From NCBI RefSeq assembly GCF_004138325.1, contig NZ_SBLB01000001.1, forward strand, positions 558,001 to 622,000: DNA of 64,000 bases, read 5' to 3'. The notes under the pieces were generated by a model. The model did not search any database. It saw nothing but the letters and a program-made list of their open reading frames with translations, and was not told the DNA's origin. The position numbers were made by a program, and so were the translations under genes. Source of the DNA: Spirosoma sordidisoli. Lineage in GTDB: Bacteria > Bacteroidota > Bacteroidia > Cytophagales > Spirosomataceae. Shown here one piece after another: positions 26,378-36,838 of the stretch (its first letter is position 1; each line of letters begins with the position of its first letter).

Positions 26378-27091
26378 TCAGGCCCGTCCCACCTGGGAAG
26401 CCAGTAGCTGACGCGCAATGGGCAACAGCGTTTCCTGAATGGGGTAAGTCCGCTTACTTTCCAGCATGAAAGTGGCCGGGTTCGGCAGGTGCCGATGCCG
26501 CCGGATCAGGTCTAGCTTGATGCTTTCGAAGGTGGTAGCCAGGCTCTTCCGAATCGCTTCAACGAACCGGAACTGCACCAGTCGCCCCCCCGGCTCCTGC
26601 TGCGAATACAGCGTCACCGAAAAGTAGTAAACATGCGTTTCGGGCTGGTTAGTGGCGTGGAGCAGCAGGTATCCTTCTTCGGGCCGTAGCGGCATCAGTC
26701 CTATAGGCGCCAGGGTTAGCGTAGCCACGATGTCGGCCCATCGTTGTTGCCCCTCGGTGAGGGTAGATTGTAGGCGCGGCAGGGCGAAATTCAGGGTGGC
26801 ATCGATCTCGGCCATGAATTCGTCGTCCGTTACCTCAGATTTGTATTCAATTCGGGGGGGCGGGCCGGTAATACCCGTTGCTCGTTTGGGAAAGGCGGCA
26901 TTAAGCGTACCTTTGCCCCTCGAAAACCGAACACCGGCTTCGTAATGGTTACGTAAGTCGGGTAAGTCAGGACAGAGCTTATCGGCCATAAAATTCTGCT
27001 GGACCGCCTGCAGATATGCCAACAAGACATACTTCTGATACTCTGCGTCAAGCCAATTGTGCGTGAACCAATCCGGTTGTAATTTTTTCAT
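26378..27091 (-). CDS. Conserved hypothetical protein
   Basis: The protein has 237 residues from the ATG at 27091 (MKKLQPDWFTHNWLDAEYQ). No signal peptide or membrane segment. Features are a WLDAEYQKYVLLAYLQ helix, DLPDLRNHYEAGVRF, a central segment DEFMAEIDATLNFALPRLQ and a C-terminal helical region ATTFESIKLDLIRRHRHLPNPATF. I do not recognise the family; it looks like a Cytophagales-restricted cytoplasmic protein. It is convergent with secG and divergent from groES, with a 264-bp gap upstream. Codon use is like its neighbours. Confidence 0.7.
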   Translation of the reverse strand: MKKLQPDWFTHNWLDAEYQKYVLLAYLQAVQQNFMADKLCPDLPDLRNHYEAGVRFSRGKGTLNAAFPKRATGITGPPPRIEYKSEVTDDEFMAEIDATLNFALPRLQSTLTEGQQRWADIVATLTLAPIGLMPLRPEEGYLLLHATNQPETHVYYFSVTLYSQQEPGGRLVQFRFVEAIRKSLATTFESIKLDLIRRHRHLPNPATFMLESKRTYPIQETLLPIARQLLASQVGRA

Positions 27092-27261
27092 AGACGTAAA
27101 CAAATCGCTTTGTCAGCGCATGAGAAAGTTAAGATAATGAGTTGGACACAAACTGCCAAATTCTGTTTGCCCAATGAGATTCTCCTGCCAAAGAGAATAG
27201 AGGTAGATCGGCGAATGGCAGACTGTCAGACAAAACCCTGAAATTTTGACAGACTAGCGTC

Positions 27262-27277
27262 TTGGCACAGTAATTGG
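27262..27277 (+). promoter_or_regulatory. Sigma-54-like element with adjacent inverted repeat upstream of groES
   Basis: TTGGCACAGTAATTGG has a full -24 box (TGGCAC) and, after the correct spacing, TTGG in place of the -12 TTGC. Thirty-odd bases upstream, CTGTCA and TGACAG (about 27226-27255) form an inverted repeat. The element lies about 80 bp before groES. The mismatch at the key -12 cytosine lowers confidence. Confidence 0.3.
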
Positions 27278-27355
27278 CGGGCCGGAAGCAGAGCCGCCTG
27301 AGCGGTTGTGTGATGCATTACACAAACAGTTAATAACCTTAATCAACTCATTACT

Positions 27356-27652
27356 ATGGTAGCTGAACAGGAAAGCGTTAAAGTGAACGTGAAACCGCTG
27401 GCTGACCGGGTGCTGGTAGAAGCCGCACCGGCTGAAGAAAAAACCTCGTTCGGGATCATCATCCCTGACACGGCCAAGGAAAAACCCCAGCGTGGTACGG
27501 TCGTTGCCGTTGGCGCAGGCAAAAAAGATGAGCCGCTGACGGTACAAGTTGGCGATACGGTTCTGTACGGCAAATATGCCGGTACGGAAATCACCGTTGA
27601 CGGTAAAGAATACCTCATCATGCGCGAATCGGACATTTTCGCAATCCTTTAA
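27356..27652 (+). CDS. groES: Co-chaperonin GroES
   Basis: The protein has 98 residues: [26 protein letters not shown] is the mobile-loop region, followed by [11 protein letters not shown] and [26 protein letters not shown]. It has a short N-terminal extension ([12 protein letters not shown]) compared with the E. coli protein. It caps GroEL as a heptamer. It is followed after 112 bp by groEL; that spacer contains GATGA/TCATC text but no terminator. Confidence 0.97.
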   Translation: MVAEQESVKVNVKPLADRVLVEAAPAEEKTSFGIIIPDTAKEKPQRGTVVAVGAGKKDEPLTVQVGDTVLYGKYAGTEITVDGKEYLIMRESDIFAIL

Positions 27653-27737
27653 AAACAGAATGATGCGTGATAAGGCATGAGCGCGGAGTGGCTTGCCCTG
27701 GGCACCCTTTGCTGTTCATACCGTTGTTCATCATTGA

Positions 27738-29405
<1,668 letters not shown>

Positions 29406-29422
29406 TCATCAGTCCCATTCGT

Positions 29423-29458
29423 AAAAAAACCTCCTGTCTTTAGACGGGAGGTTTTTTT
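29423..29458 (+). terminator. Rho-independent terminator after groEL
   Basis: Stem arms 29423-29438 and 29443-29458 (core ACCTCCTGTC, one G-T wobble), a TTTA loop and flanking A7/T7 runs, so it is bidirectional. Confidence 0.9.
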
Positions 29459-29482
29459 ATGAGCTATCAGTCGCTGTCGTAC

Positions 29483-29863
29483 CTATACACTGACATGCCC
29501 GATCCGCATTTTAGCCTGTTGGTTCATCTGCCGAAGGTGTTCTGTATGCAGCACCAGTTTGCCGGGGTTCATAGCGGCATTTGATTGCTGGAGCGCGTCA
29601 GCCTGATCCATTTCCTGTACTAGTTTCTCCAATTCGCTCTGCATAGTAATGGCTAGTGAGGTCAGTTGACTGATATGCTGGCTGGTTTGCTTCTCCTCTT
29701 CTTTGTTTAAGTCTTGTTTCACACTTTTTGATGCAAGAAGAGTTGAAATCATGTTGTAATGGACATAGAACAGAGTAACTTCTTCAAGCCAACTCACTAA
29801 TACGGAGTCCATTTCAGCAATATCTGGTATAGGCAATGGTCTTTTGGCAGACTGACCTCTCAT
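29483..29863 (-). CDS. Hypothetical protein in an AT-richer patch
   Basis: The protein has 126 residues, largely helical: VLVSWLEEVTLFYVHYNMISTLL, then an acidic-basic coiled-coil-like stretch (about 45-95: NKEEEKQTSQHISQLTSL, ELEKLVQEMDQADALQQ). No signal, no known domain. Base composition is more AT-rich than the flanking groEL and sucC regions. Stop lies just beyond the groEL terminator. Could be a recently acquired or fast-evolving gene. Confidence 0.55.
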   Translation of the reverse strand: MRGQSAKRPLPIPDIAEMDSVLVSWLEEVTLFYVHYNMISTLLASKSVKQDLNKEEEKQTSQHISQLTSLAITMQSELEKLVQEMDQADALQQSNAAMNPGKLVLHTEHLRQMNQQAKMRIGHVSV

Positions 29864-30162
29864 AAAATTTCTTGTTTAACTTTTTTAGGTGTATCGTCGC
29901 CAAATATTAAACAAAAACCTTGCCTAATAGTACGCAAATAGTCAAATTGATTATTCGGTAGTTCCGAAAGGTGACTTTTAGTGATTAACATTTTTTATAA
30001 GTAGTTTATACACAGCCAGCAACACCGCCAAACAGATATTCGTAATCTATTCAACTGATGTGCTTTTATGCAGCTTATCAGCGGCAAAATGTACCGAGCC
30101 AGAAAGACAGTAAAGCCCGGAAAACAACCATACAAACAGGTCCGACAACAAGGTTTACAGCC
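29864..30162. other. AT-rich non-coding stretch
   Basis: About 300 bases of AT-rich sequence between the divergent hypothetical gene and the acetyltransferase. I see no RNA gene, repeat or convincing TAnnTTTG box; it presumably holds both promoters. An in-frame extension of the acetyltransferase (30058-30162) lacks family resemblance. Confidence 0.5.
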
Positions 30163-30663
30163 ATGATCTCTCTACAACCATTCTCCAGGGACTCCATCCC
30201 GTTCGCTATTGCCCTGGAAAACCATCCTGAAAACCGGCGATTCGTGGGTCAATGGGCACATGCTCAATACGATAACGCAGTAGCTGATCCAGACTATGGG
30301 TGTTTTATAGTCTTGACCGAAGGAACCCCGATAGGTCACTGCATTCTATCGGGTTTAAAGAGTCCAGATAAAGCCATACTTCTAAAACGGCTTGTTATAC
30401 AGGCTAAAGGGCAGGGATATGGACGGGCTACACTTGCCCGGCTTATGGAGCTGGTATTTGATGGATATAAGGCCAACCGCCTGTGGCTAGACGTACGGGC
30501 GTTCAATATCCGCGCTGAGGCCCTGTATCAGTCGATGGGTTTTTGTCACGAAGGAACCCTGCGCCAGGGTACACACGTAGATGAGGCCTATTATGACCTA
30601 AAACTGTACGGATTATTAAGGGAAGAATACGAGCAGCAACAAAGACTGCCGGCGGGTCACTAG
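30163..30663 (+). CDS. GNAT-family N-acetyltransferase
   Basis: The protein has 166 residues from the ATG at 30163 (MISLQPFSRDSIP). GNAT motifs: GTPIGHCILSG (strands 4-5), KRLVIQAKGQGYGRATLARLMELVF with the acetyl-CoA pyrophosphate loop QGYGRA, and LDVRAFNIRAEALYQSMGFCHEGTLRQG in the RimJ/RimL-type C-terminal half. It transfers an acetyl group to an amine, perhaps a protein N-terminus or a small metabolite. Codon choice and base composition are more AT-rich than surrounding genes. Confidence 0.85.
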   Translation: MISLQPFSRDSIPFAIALENHPENRRFVGQWAHAQYDNAVADPDYGCFIVLTEGTPIGHCILSGLKSPDKAILLKRLVIQAKGQGYGRATLARLMELVFDGYKANRLWLDVRAFNIRAEALYQSMGFCHEGTLRQGTHVDEAYYDLKLYGLLREEYEQQQRLPAGH

Positions 30664-30910
30664 TGAAATCAGTGACGGTCTGGTAGTGGGGTAGTAAAAA
30701 CAAAAAAGCCAAGCGAGACACTCTCTTGGCTTTCTGATTTACTCAACGTTATGAAAAACTTTTCTTTTCGACACAATTATAGAACAAAAATAAACAAGAT
30801 TGATTCTTTTTCCCAAAATAATTTTTTGACTTTTTTATAAACATCTAATAATCAATCATTAAGTCCGTTTTGGTGCAGAAAATAGCTAATAAATTCGTAA
30901 GTATATTTAC
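30664..30910. other. AT-rich spacer between acetyltransferase and lolD
   Basis: About 250 bases containing a terminator at 30704-30733 and then a strongly AT-rich tract (30770-30910). No coding frame or RNA gene recognised. Confidence 0.5.
30704..30733 (+). terminator. Terminator hairpin after the acetyltransferase
   Basis: AAAGCCAAG (30705-30713) pairs with CTTGGCTTT (30725-30733), with inner GAG/CTC pairing; A-rich before and T-rich after, hence usable on both strands. Confidence 0.75.
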
Positions 30911-31567
30911 TTATTCAACCACGCCGTCCCGGATCGTAATGGTTCGGTCAGCCAGAGCAGCAAGGGCCTCGTTGTGGGTGACGATAATAAAGGTCTGGCC
31001 AAATTCATTGCGCAGGCGGAAGAAAAGCTGATGCAGATCTTCGGCATTTCGGGAATCCAGGTTACCGCTGGGTTCATCAGCAAAAACTATAGCTGGCTCA
31101 TTAATGAGCGCCCGCGCCACCGCCACCCGCTGCTGCTCGCCCCCTGACAACTGCGACGGAAAATGATGCTGTCGATCCTTAAGCCCCAGGGTAGCCAGTA
31201 ATGACGAAGCTCGTTCACGAACGCTGCGCTCGTCTTTGCCGGCAATGAAACCAGGCAGACAAACGTTTTCGAGGGCGCTAAACTCAGGCAGCAGATTGTT
31301 AAACTGAAAAACGAAACCGATTTTCTCGTTCCGAAAACGCGCCAGCTGCCGGTCGTTTAGCGAAAAGACGTTCTGGTCTGCCAGATGCAGCTCACCGGTG
31401 TCGGGCCGGTCGAGGGTGCCCAGAATTTGCAGCAGGGTGGTTTTACCAGCGCCCGACGCTCCTACGATAGAAACAACTTCGCCAGATTCGATACTCAGGT
31501 TGATTCCTTTCAGTACGGGCAGTTCGCCATAATTCCGGCGCAGATCAGAAGCTTGAAGCAGGGGCAT
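30911..31567 (-). CDS. lolD: LolD-like ABC transporter ATP-binding protein
   Basis: The protein has 218 residues from the ATG at 31567. Walker [10 protein letters not shown] (36-44), Q-loop [16 protein letters not shown] (the LLPEF signature typical of LolD), ABC signature [15 protein letters not shown], Walker [13 protein letters not shown] and switch His in [10 protein letters not shown]. LolD powers lipoprotein release from the inner membrane with LolC/E-type permeases; the LolC-like gene of this window is 16 kb away at 13583. MacB-type efflux ATPases are the nearest alternative, but the LLPEF loop favours LolD. Confidence 0.85.
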   Translation of the reverse strand: MPLLQASDLRRNYGELPVLKGINLSIESGEVVSIVGASGAGKTTLLQILGTLDRPDTGELHLADQNVFSLNDRQLARFRNEKIGFVFQFNNLLPEFSALENVCLPGFIAGKDERSVRERASSLLATLGLKDRQHHFPSQLSGGEQQRVAVARALINEPAIVFADEPSGNLDSRNAEDLHQLFFRLRNEFGQTFIIVTHNEALAALADRTITIRDGVVE

Positions 31568-31717
31568 TAGCGAGAAGGATGACAGATGAATACCGAACCA
31601 TAAACGACAATAGCGATGCGTCAATTGACATCATTCATCATTCTGCGTTCATCATTCGGCATTTAGTCTTAATTTGCCGCCAAAATTACGATTTTCAACG
31701 CTCTTGTTGCAGTTGCT

Positions 31718-32935
31718 ATGAACATCCACGAGTATCAGGGGAAAGAAATTCTCAAAAAATACGGCGTCCGCATTCAGGAAGGCATCGTAGCCGAATCGCC
31801 CGAAAAAGCCGTTGAGGCCGCCAAGCTTATCATGGCGCAGTATGGTTCAAAGTTCGTTGTCGTGAAATCTCAGATTCACGCAGGCGGACGGGGCAAAGGC
31901 AAAGTTGTTGGCAGCGAACAGCGGGGCGTGGCCCTGGCCAAATCGGTCGACGACGTGCGTGACATTACCAAAAACCTGATTGGCAACGTACTCGTGACGC
32001 ACCAGACGGGCCCCGAAGGTAAAAAGGTAAACAAGGTGCTGGTTGCGCAGGACGTTTTCTACCCGGGCGTATCGGAACCGAAAGAAATGTATCTGAGTAT
32101 CCTGCTCGATCGTACCAAAGCCTGTAACGTCATCATGGCCAGCACCGAAGGCGGTATGGACATTGAAGAGGTAGCCGAAAAAACCCCCGAGAAGATCGTG
32201 AAAGAATGGATCGATCCGTCGGTTGGGTTACAGCCTTTCCAGGCGCGCAAAATCGCTTTCGGACTGGGTCTGGAAGGCGACGCGTTCAAAGACATGGTTA
32301 AGTTTGTCACCTCGCTCTATAAGGCGTACGTGGATACGGACGCTTCGATGTTTGAGATCAACCCGGTGCTGAAAACGTCAGACAATAAAATTCTGGCCGT
32401 CGACGCCAAGGTAAACCTCGATGACAACGCGCTGTATCGCCACCCCGACCTGGCCAATCTGCGCGATATCACCGAAGAAGATCCACTCGAAGTAGAAGCA
32501 TCGGCCAATGACCTCAACTACGTCAAACTCGACGGCAACGTTGGCTGTATGGTGAACGGGGCAGGACTGGCTATGGCAACTATGGATATCATCAAACTAT
32601 CGGGTGGCGAACCGGCCAACTTCCTCGACGTGGGCGGTGGAGCCAATGCCAAGACGGTAGAAGCCGGTTTCCGCATCATCCTGAAAGACCCGAACGTAAA
32701 AGCCATTCTGATCAATATCTTCGGCGGTATTGTTCGCTGCGACCGGGTAGCCACGGGGGTAGTAGAAGCATACAAAGCCATTGGCGACATTCCGGTTCCT
32801 ATTATCGTTCGTCTACAGGGTACGAACGCCGAAGAAGGCGCCCGGATCATCGACGAGTCGGGGCTGAAAGTGCAGTCGGCGGTGCTGCTCAAAGAGGCTG
32901 CGGCCAAAGTGAAAGCAGTAGTGGAAGCGTTATAA
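31718..32935 (+). CDS. sucC: Succinyl-CoA synthetase beta subunit (ADP-forming)
   Basis: The protein has 405 residues: an ATP-grasp domain (MNIHEYQGKEILKKYGV, VVKSQIHAGGRGKGKVV, FEINPVLKTSDN) and a C-terminal CoA-ligase domain (NFLDVGGGANAKTVEAGFRII, INIFGGIVRCD). It forms succinate and ATP from succinyl-CoA in the TCA cycle with SucD, which is not adjacent here. A near-consensus -7 box TTAATTTG (31669-31676, seven of eight positions) lies 42 bp before the ATG. A strong terminator follows. Confidence 0.97.
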   Translation: MNIHEYQGKEILKKYGVRIQEGIVAESPEKAVEAAKLIMAQYGSKFVVVKSQIHAGGRGKGKVVGSEQRGVALAKSVDDVRDITKNLIGNVLVTHQTGPEGKKVNKVLVAQDVFYPGVSEPKEMYLSILLDRTKACNVIMASTEGGMDIEEVAEKTPEKIVKEWIDPSVGLQPFQARKIAFGLGLEGDAFKDMVKFVTSLYKAYVDTDASMFEINPVLKTSDNKILAVDAKVNLDDNALYRHPDLANLRDITEEDPLEVEASANDLNYVKLDGNVGCMVNGAGLAMATMDIIKLSGGEPANFLDVGGGANAKTVEAGFRIILKDPNVKAILINIFGGIVRCDRVATGVVEAYKAIGDIPVPIIVRLQGTNAEEGARIIDESGLKVQSAVLLKEAAAKVKAVVEAL

Positions 32936-32964
32936 CAGGACATGGCCCCGTAAGGTGGCCTGCT

Positions 32965-33010
32965 ACAGACAAAAAAAGCCGGAGCTTGCGCTTCGGCTTT
33001 TTTTGTCTGT
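32965..33010 (+). terminator. Bidirectional terminator between sucC and the M48 gene
   Basis: A long stem (arms 32965-32984 and about 32991-33010; core AAAAAGCCG/CGGCTTTTT, closing ACAGAC/GTCTGT) with a small loop, between convergent genes. Confidence 0.9.
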
Positions 33011-33023
33011 AAACACGAGCGTA

Positions 33024-33845
33024 TTAGCCCCGGCGGTAGAATTTCATGGCCTCGGGCATCAGTGACTGCAGATCCCGGATACGACGCTGATCGGACGGGT
33101 GGGTCGACAGGAACTCCGGGGGTTTGTTGCCACCACCGGCCTTTGCCATGCGACCCCAGAAATCAACAGCCTCCTGCGGATTATAACCGGCCATAGCCAT
33201 AAAAATGAGCCCCAGCCGATCGGCTTCCGACTCCTGCTTACGGCTATGGGGCAACGCCCGGAGGACTTGATACCCAGCTGGCAAAGCAGCACCCACCGAC
33301 TGCAGCAGAATTGCGTTCACCTGGCCGTTGCTGTTCCGGGCAGCGGTACCCGCTACAATCTGCCCGCCCTGAATCAGCCCGTTCGCCAGCAGTCCTTCGC
33401 TCATGCGCTCGGCACTATGATCGGCCAGCGCGTGCGAGATTTCGTGGCCCATGACAACGGCAACACCGGCCTCATTCTGCGTATACGGCAAAATACCGGT
33501 GTAGAACGCGACTTTCCCCCCCGGCATACACCAGGCGTTGACCTGCGGGCTTTCGATCAGGTTGAACTCCCACTGGAAACCCTTGATCCGATCGCCGTAG
33601 TTATTCGCGTTCATGTAGCTTTCCATAGCCGTCCGGAGTCGGCTACCCACCCGTCTGATCATATCGGCCTGCGAACCGCTCCGAACCACCCGGCTTGTAT
33701 CCAGTACCTCCCGGTAGTTCTGGGCACTCAGAGGCAGCAGCTGATCATTCGAAATTATCTTCAGCTGGTTTCGTCCGGTAATGGGAACCTTCTGGCAGCC
33801 AATGGCGAGACCCACGGCCAGCATAACAATTATTGCGTTTTTCAT
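33024..33845 (-). CDS. M48-family zinc metalloprotease lipoprotein
   Basis: The protein has 273 residues with a lipoprotein signal (lipobox AIGC, C17). The zinc motif HEISH is at 134-138 (VVMGHEISHALADH), and the third ligand glutamate is in ESEADRLGLIFMAMAGYNPQEAV. The family (BepA/LoiP/YcaL-like, M48C) degrades misfolded outer-membrane proteins or assists LptD assembly in the periplasm. The C-terminal TPR of BepA is absent, so it is a LoiP-like short form. Convergent with sucC. Confidence 0.9.
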   Translation of the reverse strand: MKNAIIVMLAVGLAIGCQKVPITGRNQLKIISNDQLLPLSAQNYREVLDTSRVVRSGSQADMIRRVGSRLRTAMESYMNANNYGDRIKGFQWEFNLIESPQVNAWCMPGGKVAFYTGILPYTQNEAGVAVVMGHEISHALADHSAERMSEGLLANGLIQGGQIVAGTAARNSNGQVNAILLQSVGAALPAGYQVLRALPHSRKQESEADRLGLIFMAMAGYNPQEAVDFWGRMAKAGGGNKPPEFLSTHPSDQRRIRDLQSLMPEAMKFYRRG

Positions 33846-33950
33846 AGAATAATGGGGTATTGAGTGACAACTCTAACGTACTATGACCGACAACGTACTG
33901 GATTTGTTCAAATTTTTCAGGGTGAGTTCGGTCAGCCCCTCTTTACTCCT

Positions 33951-33958
33951 TAGATTTG
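33951..33958 (+). promoter_or_regulatory. -7 box upstream of the FAH-family gene
   Basis: TAGATTTG is an exact TAnnTTTG match, 114 bp before the ATG at 34072. The -33 region is weak (a GTTCGG about 24 bases upstream). Confidence 0.4.
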
Positions 33959-34071
33959 TGCCATTCAGATTCGTTTACTGTCATTACAGCGGCTGCTGAG
34001 TGCCAGCTGACCGGAAAACGCTCGACCGGAGCTTTGCCACAGCAGCTGTTTATGCGCCTTACCTGACTACT

Positions 34072-34683
34072 ATGAAAATTATCTGCGTTGGCCGTAATTA
34101 CGCCGAACATATTCAGGAGCTCAACAACGAACAACCCGATGACCCCGTCATTTTCCTGAAGCCCGAAACGGCCATTCCGCTCAAAAACGAACCTTTTTTT
34201 TACCCTGACTTCTCGTCCGATGTCCACCATGAGGTCGAGATTCTGGTCAAAATCAACCGGGTCGGCAAAAATATCGACGAGAAGTTCGCCCATAAATATT
34301 ACGACGAAATCGGAGTAGGCATTGACTTCACTGCGCGCGACGTACAGAGCAAGCTGAAAGCAAAAGGGTTGCCGTGGGAGCTGGCTAAAGGCTTTAACGG
34401 TTCAGCCCCCATGTCAGGCTTTGTACCGAAAACGGAGTTTGCCGACCTGCAGCAGCTGAACTTCAGACTGGACGTAAACGGCGAGACCCGGCAGCAGGGT
34501 AATACCAGCCTGATGCTCTTCAAAATAGATTACCTGATTGCCTTCGTATCGCGGTATTTCATGCTGCAGCAGGGTGACGTAATTTTCACCGGCACCCCGA
34601 AAGGGGTTAGCCCGGTACAGGTGGGCGATCGGCTTACGGCCTACCTCGAAGACCGGAAAATGCTGGAGATCGACGTAAAATAA
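34072..34683 (+). CDS. Fumarylacetoacetate hydrolase-family protein
   Basis: The protein has 203 residues from the ATG at 34072; upstream in-frame residues are not conserved. FAH-family motifs: ICVGRNYAEHIQE, the metal-ligand triad HHEVEILVKI (two Glu), GIDFTARDVQ, LAKGFNGSAPM and the loop FTGTPKGVSPVQVGD. The short single-domain form matches fumarylpyruvate/acylpyruvate hydrolases (YcgM/FAHD1-like), which split beta-diketo acids or decarboxylate oxaloacetate using Mg2+. The specific substrate is unknown. Followed 78 bp later by the M23 gene. Confidence 0.9.
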   Translation: MKIICVGRNYAEHIQELNNEQPDDPVIFLKPETAIPLKNEPFFYPDFSSDVHHEVEILVKINRVGKNIDEKFAHKYYDEIGVGIDFTARDVQSKLKAKGLPWELAKGFNGSAPMSGFVPKTEFADLQQLNFRLDVNGETRQQGNTSLMLFKIDYLIAFVSRYFMLQQGDVIFTGTPKGVSPVQVGDRLTAYLEDRKMLEIDVK

Positions 34684-34761
34684 GCAGGCTGTTTACAGGG
34701 AGCAGCAAGCCGGCTGGCCTTTGCTGATCAGGAACGTACCCTCACGGAATACAAGCGTATA

Positions 34762-36786
34762 GTGAAGATTCAACATCTATTGATTGCAGGGCTTTGGGCC
34801 ATTGGCAGTCTGGCGCTGGCCCAAACACCACCGCCAGCTCCCAACCTGGCCATTGAACCCAATTATTTTCTTTTCCCGATACAGCCAGGCATGCAGAACT
34901 CGCTGTCGGGCGGTTTGGGCGATTTACGAGCCAATCATTTCCATGCGGGGCTGGACATCCGCACCGGTGGTCGCGAAGGGCTGGACGTTCACGCAGCGGC
35001 CGATGGCTACATCTCGCGCATAGCGGTATTTACGGGCGGGTATGGCAACGTTATCTTCATCCGGCATCCGAACGGTCTTACTACCGTATACGGCCACCTG
35101 CGCAACCTGAACGACACCCTAGGCACGTACCTGCGCCAGCAGCAGTATGCCCGTCGTACATTTGAAATAGACCTGCGCCCGGCCCCGAACCAGTTTCCGG
35201 TGCGCAAAGGCGATGTCATTGCCGCATCGGGCAATACCGGCGGCTCGGGCGGGCCGCATCTGCATTTTGAAGTGCGCGACGCCAACGACAACCTGATCAA
35301 TCCACTACTTTACGGCTTTCAGGAGCTTCGCGATGAAGTGCCGCCCTATTTCGAGCGCGTTGCACTCAAGACCATGACGCCGACTTCGCGCATCAACGGC
35401 GAATACCAGCGCGTCAGCTACGCCCCTACCCGACGGCCCGACGGCTCCTACACCATTACCCAGCCCATTACAGCTTCGGGTCTGGTGGGCCTCGAGGTAC
35501 TGGCCTATGACAAAACCAGCGGTTCGCCCTACCGGAATGGGATCAGCTGTCTGGAAATCCGGCTCGACGGCCGGGAGGTTTTTGCCTACAACATGAATAG
35601 CTTCCCGAACGAACAGACGCGGTTCATGAACGTTCACGAAAACTACGAAGTAGAGCAGATGACCGGGCAGCGGTATCACCGGGGCTACATTGCCGATGGT
35701 AATATACTAAACCTGTACAAGCTCCAGAGCAACGCCAGCTACCGGGGCCGGCTCCCCCTCCTCGACGGTAAGCCCCACGAGGTCATGCTAACCCTCTACG
35801 ACGCTTACGACCACGCCACCCGACTGACGTTTACCCTCCTGCCAGAGACCCCCGCGGCCGGCGCAGGCAACGACTCGACGGAGATACCGGCCGCAGGCGC
35901 CAACATCAGCGAAGACGCCCCGCTGGGTCAGCCAACGGCCACGATTACGACCGACGAAAATGTGCTCAAGCTAACCGTCCGAAATGTATCAGCCACGGCC
36001 CCGCCTGTCGCTAAACTCTTCACCGGACGCTCATTTACGGAACAACCCGCCAGCTACGTCCGTAGCAATCAAGCCGTTTATCTCCTAGATTTGCGACAGC
36101 ACATGCCAGACTCCGTTCAGTTTGGTCGGGGGGTTGTGCGAACCAATCTAAAAAAACGCATTTTCCCCGGTCGTTCAGAAGTGTTAGTTGATGGAACAAC
36201 CCGGCTTGAGTTCAGTCCCAAAACTCTGTTCGACACCCTGCATCTGGCCATGCGCACGCTACCGGGTGGGGGTATCGAAATTAACCAGCCGACCATTCCA
36301 TTAAACGACTTCCTGCTGGTACAGCACACGCCTACGTATCCGATAGCCATCGATACGGCGCGCACCCGAGCCTACTGGACCAGCGGGGGGCGGGCCAGTT
36401 TTCTGGGCGGTGTCTGGCGCAACGGCCGGATTGAGTTCAAAACCCGGTCACTGGGCCAGTTTCGGCTGATGACCGACGCGTTGCCGCCAACCGTCGAGAT
36501 ACTGGGCGCAACGCCCAAAGGTATTTCGGCCCGTATTCGCGATGATCTGTCCGGCATTGCCGAATTCCGGGCGCTGGTCGATGGCGAGTGGGTGCTGATG
36601 CAGTATGATTACAAACGGGCTTTGTTATGGTCCGACAAACTGGACCCCGACGAACTGTTTGAGGTGGGGGCCGAAGTGCTGGTACAGGTAAAAGACCGAT
36701 GTGGCAATATAGGTTCTGACAGCACCACCATCAACGAGCCGCGCCCTGTTCGGAAGGCACCGGCAAAAAAGAGAAAAAAACGCTAG
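34762..36786 (+). CDS. M23-family (LytM-type) periplasmic peptidase
   Basis: The protein has 674 residues and begins at a GTG (34762), giving a clean signal peptide (MKIQHLLIAG...SLALAQ, cleavage near 20). The catalytic LytM domain is N-terminal (about 45-185): H61-x3-D65 in HFHAGLDI and the HLH motif at 166-168. The remaining 480 residues are beta-rich domains (EVLAYDKTSGSPYRNGI; DALPPTVEILGATPKGISARIRDDLSGIAEFRALVDG) and a basic tail (KAPAKKRKKR). All zinc ligands are present, so active endopeptidase cutting peptidoglycan cross-links is likely; some relatives only activate amidases. Confidence 0.9.
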   Translation: MKIQHLLIAGLWAIGSLALAQTPPPAPNLAIEPNYFLFPIQPGMQNSLSGGLGDLRANHFHAGLDIRTGGREGLDVHAAADGYISRIAVFTGGYGNVIFIRHPNGLTTVYGHLRNLNDTLGTYLRQQQYARRTFEIDLRPAPNQFPVRKGDVIAASGNTGGSGGPHLHFEVRDANDNLINPLLYGFQELRDEVPPYFERVALKTMTPTSRINGEYQRVSYAPTRRPDGSYTITQPITASGLVGLEVLAYDKTSGSPYRNGISCLEIRLDGREVFAYNMNSFPNEQTRFMNVHENYEVEQMTGQRYHRGYIADGNILNLYKLQSNASYRGRLPLLDGKPHEVMLTLYDAYDHATRLTFTLLPETPAAGAGNDSTEIPAAGANISEDAPLGQPTATITTDENVLKLTVRNVSATAPPVAKLFTGRSFTEQPASYVRSNQAVYLLDLRQHMPDSVQFGRGVVRTNLKKRIFPGRSEVLVDGTTRLEFSPKTLFDTLHLAMRTLPGGGIEINQPTIPLNDFLLVQHTPTYPIAIDTARTRAYWTSGGRASFLGGVWRNGRIEFKTRSLGQFRLMTDALPPTVEILGATPKGISARIRDDLSGIAEFRALVDGEWVLMQYDYKRALLWSDKLDPDELFEVGAEVLVQVKDRCGNIGSDSTTINEPRPVRKAPAKKRKKR

Positions 36787-36838
36787 CGTGGGGTTTTCCC
36801 AGCCCACTGAATACGGTAACCCGAAAACTGACCTGATT

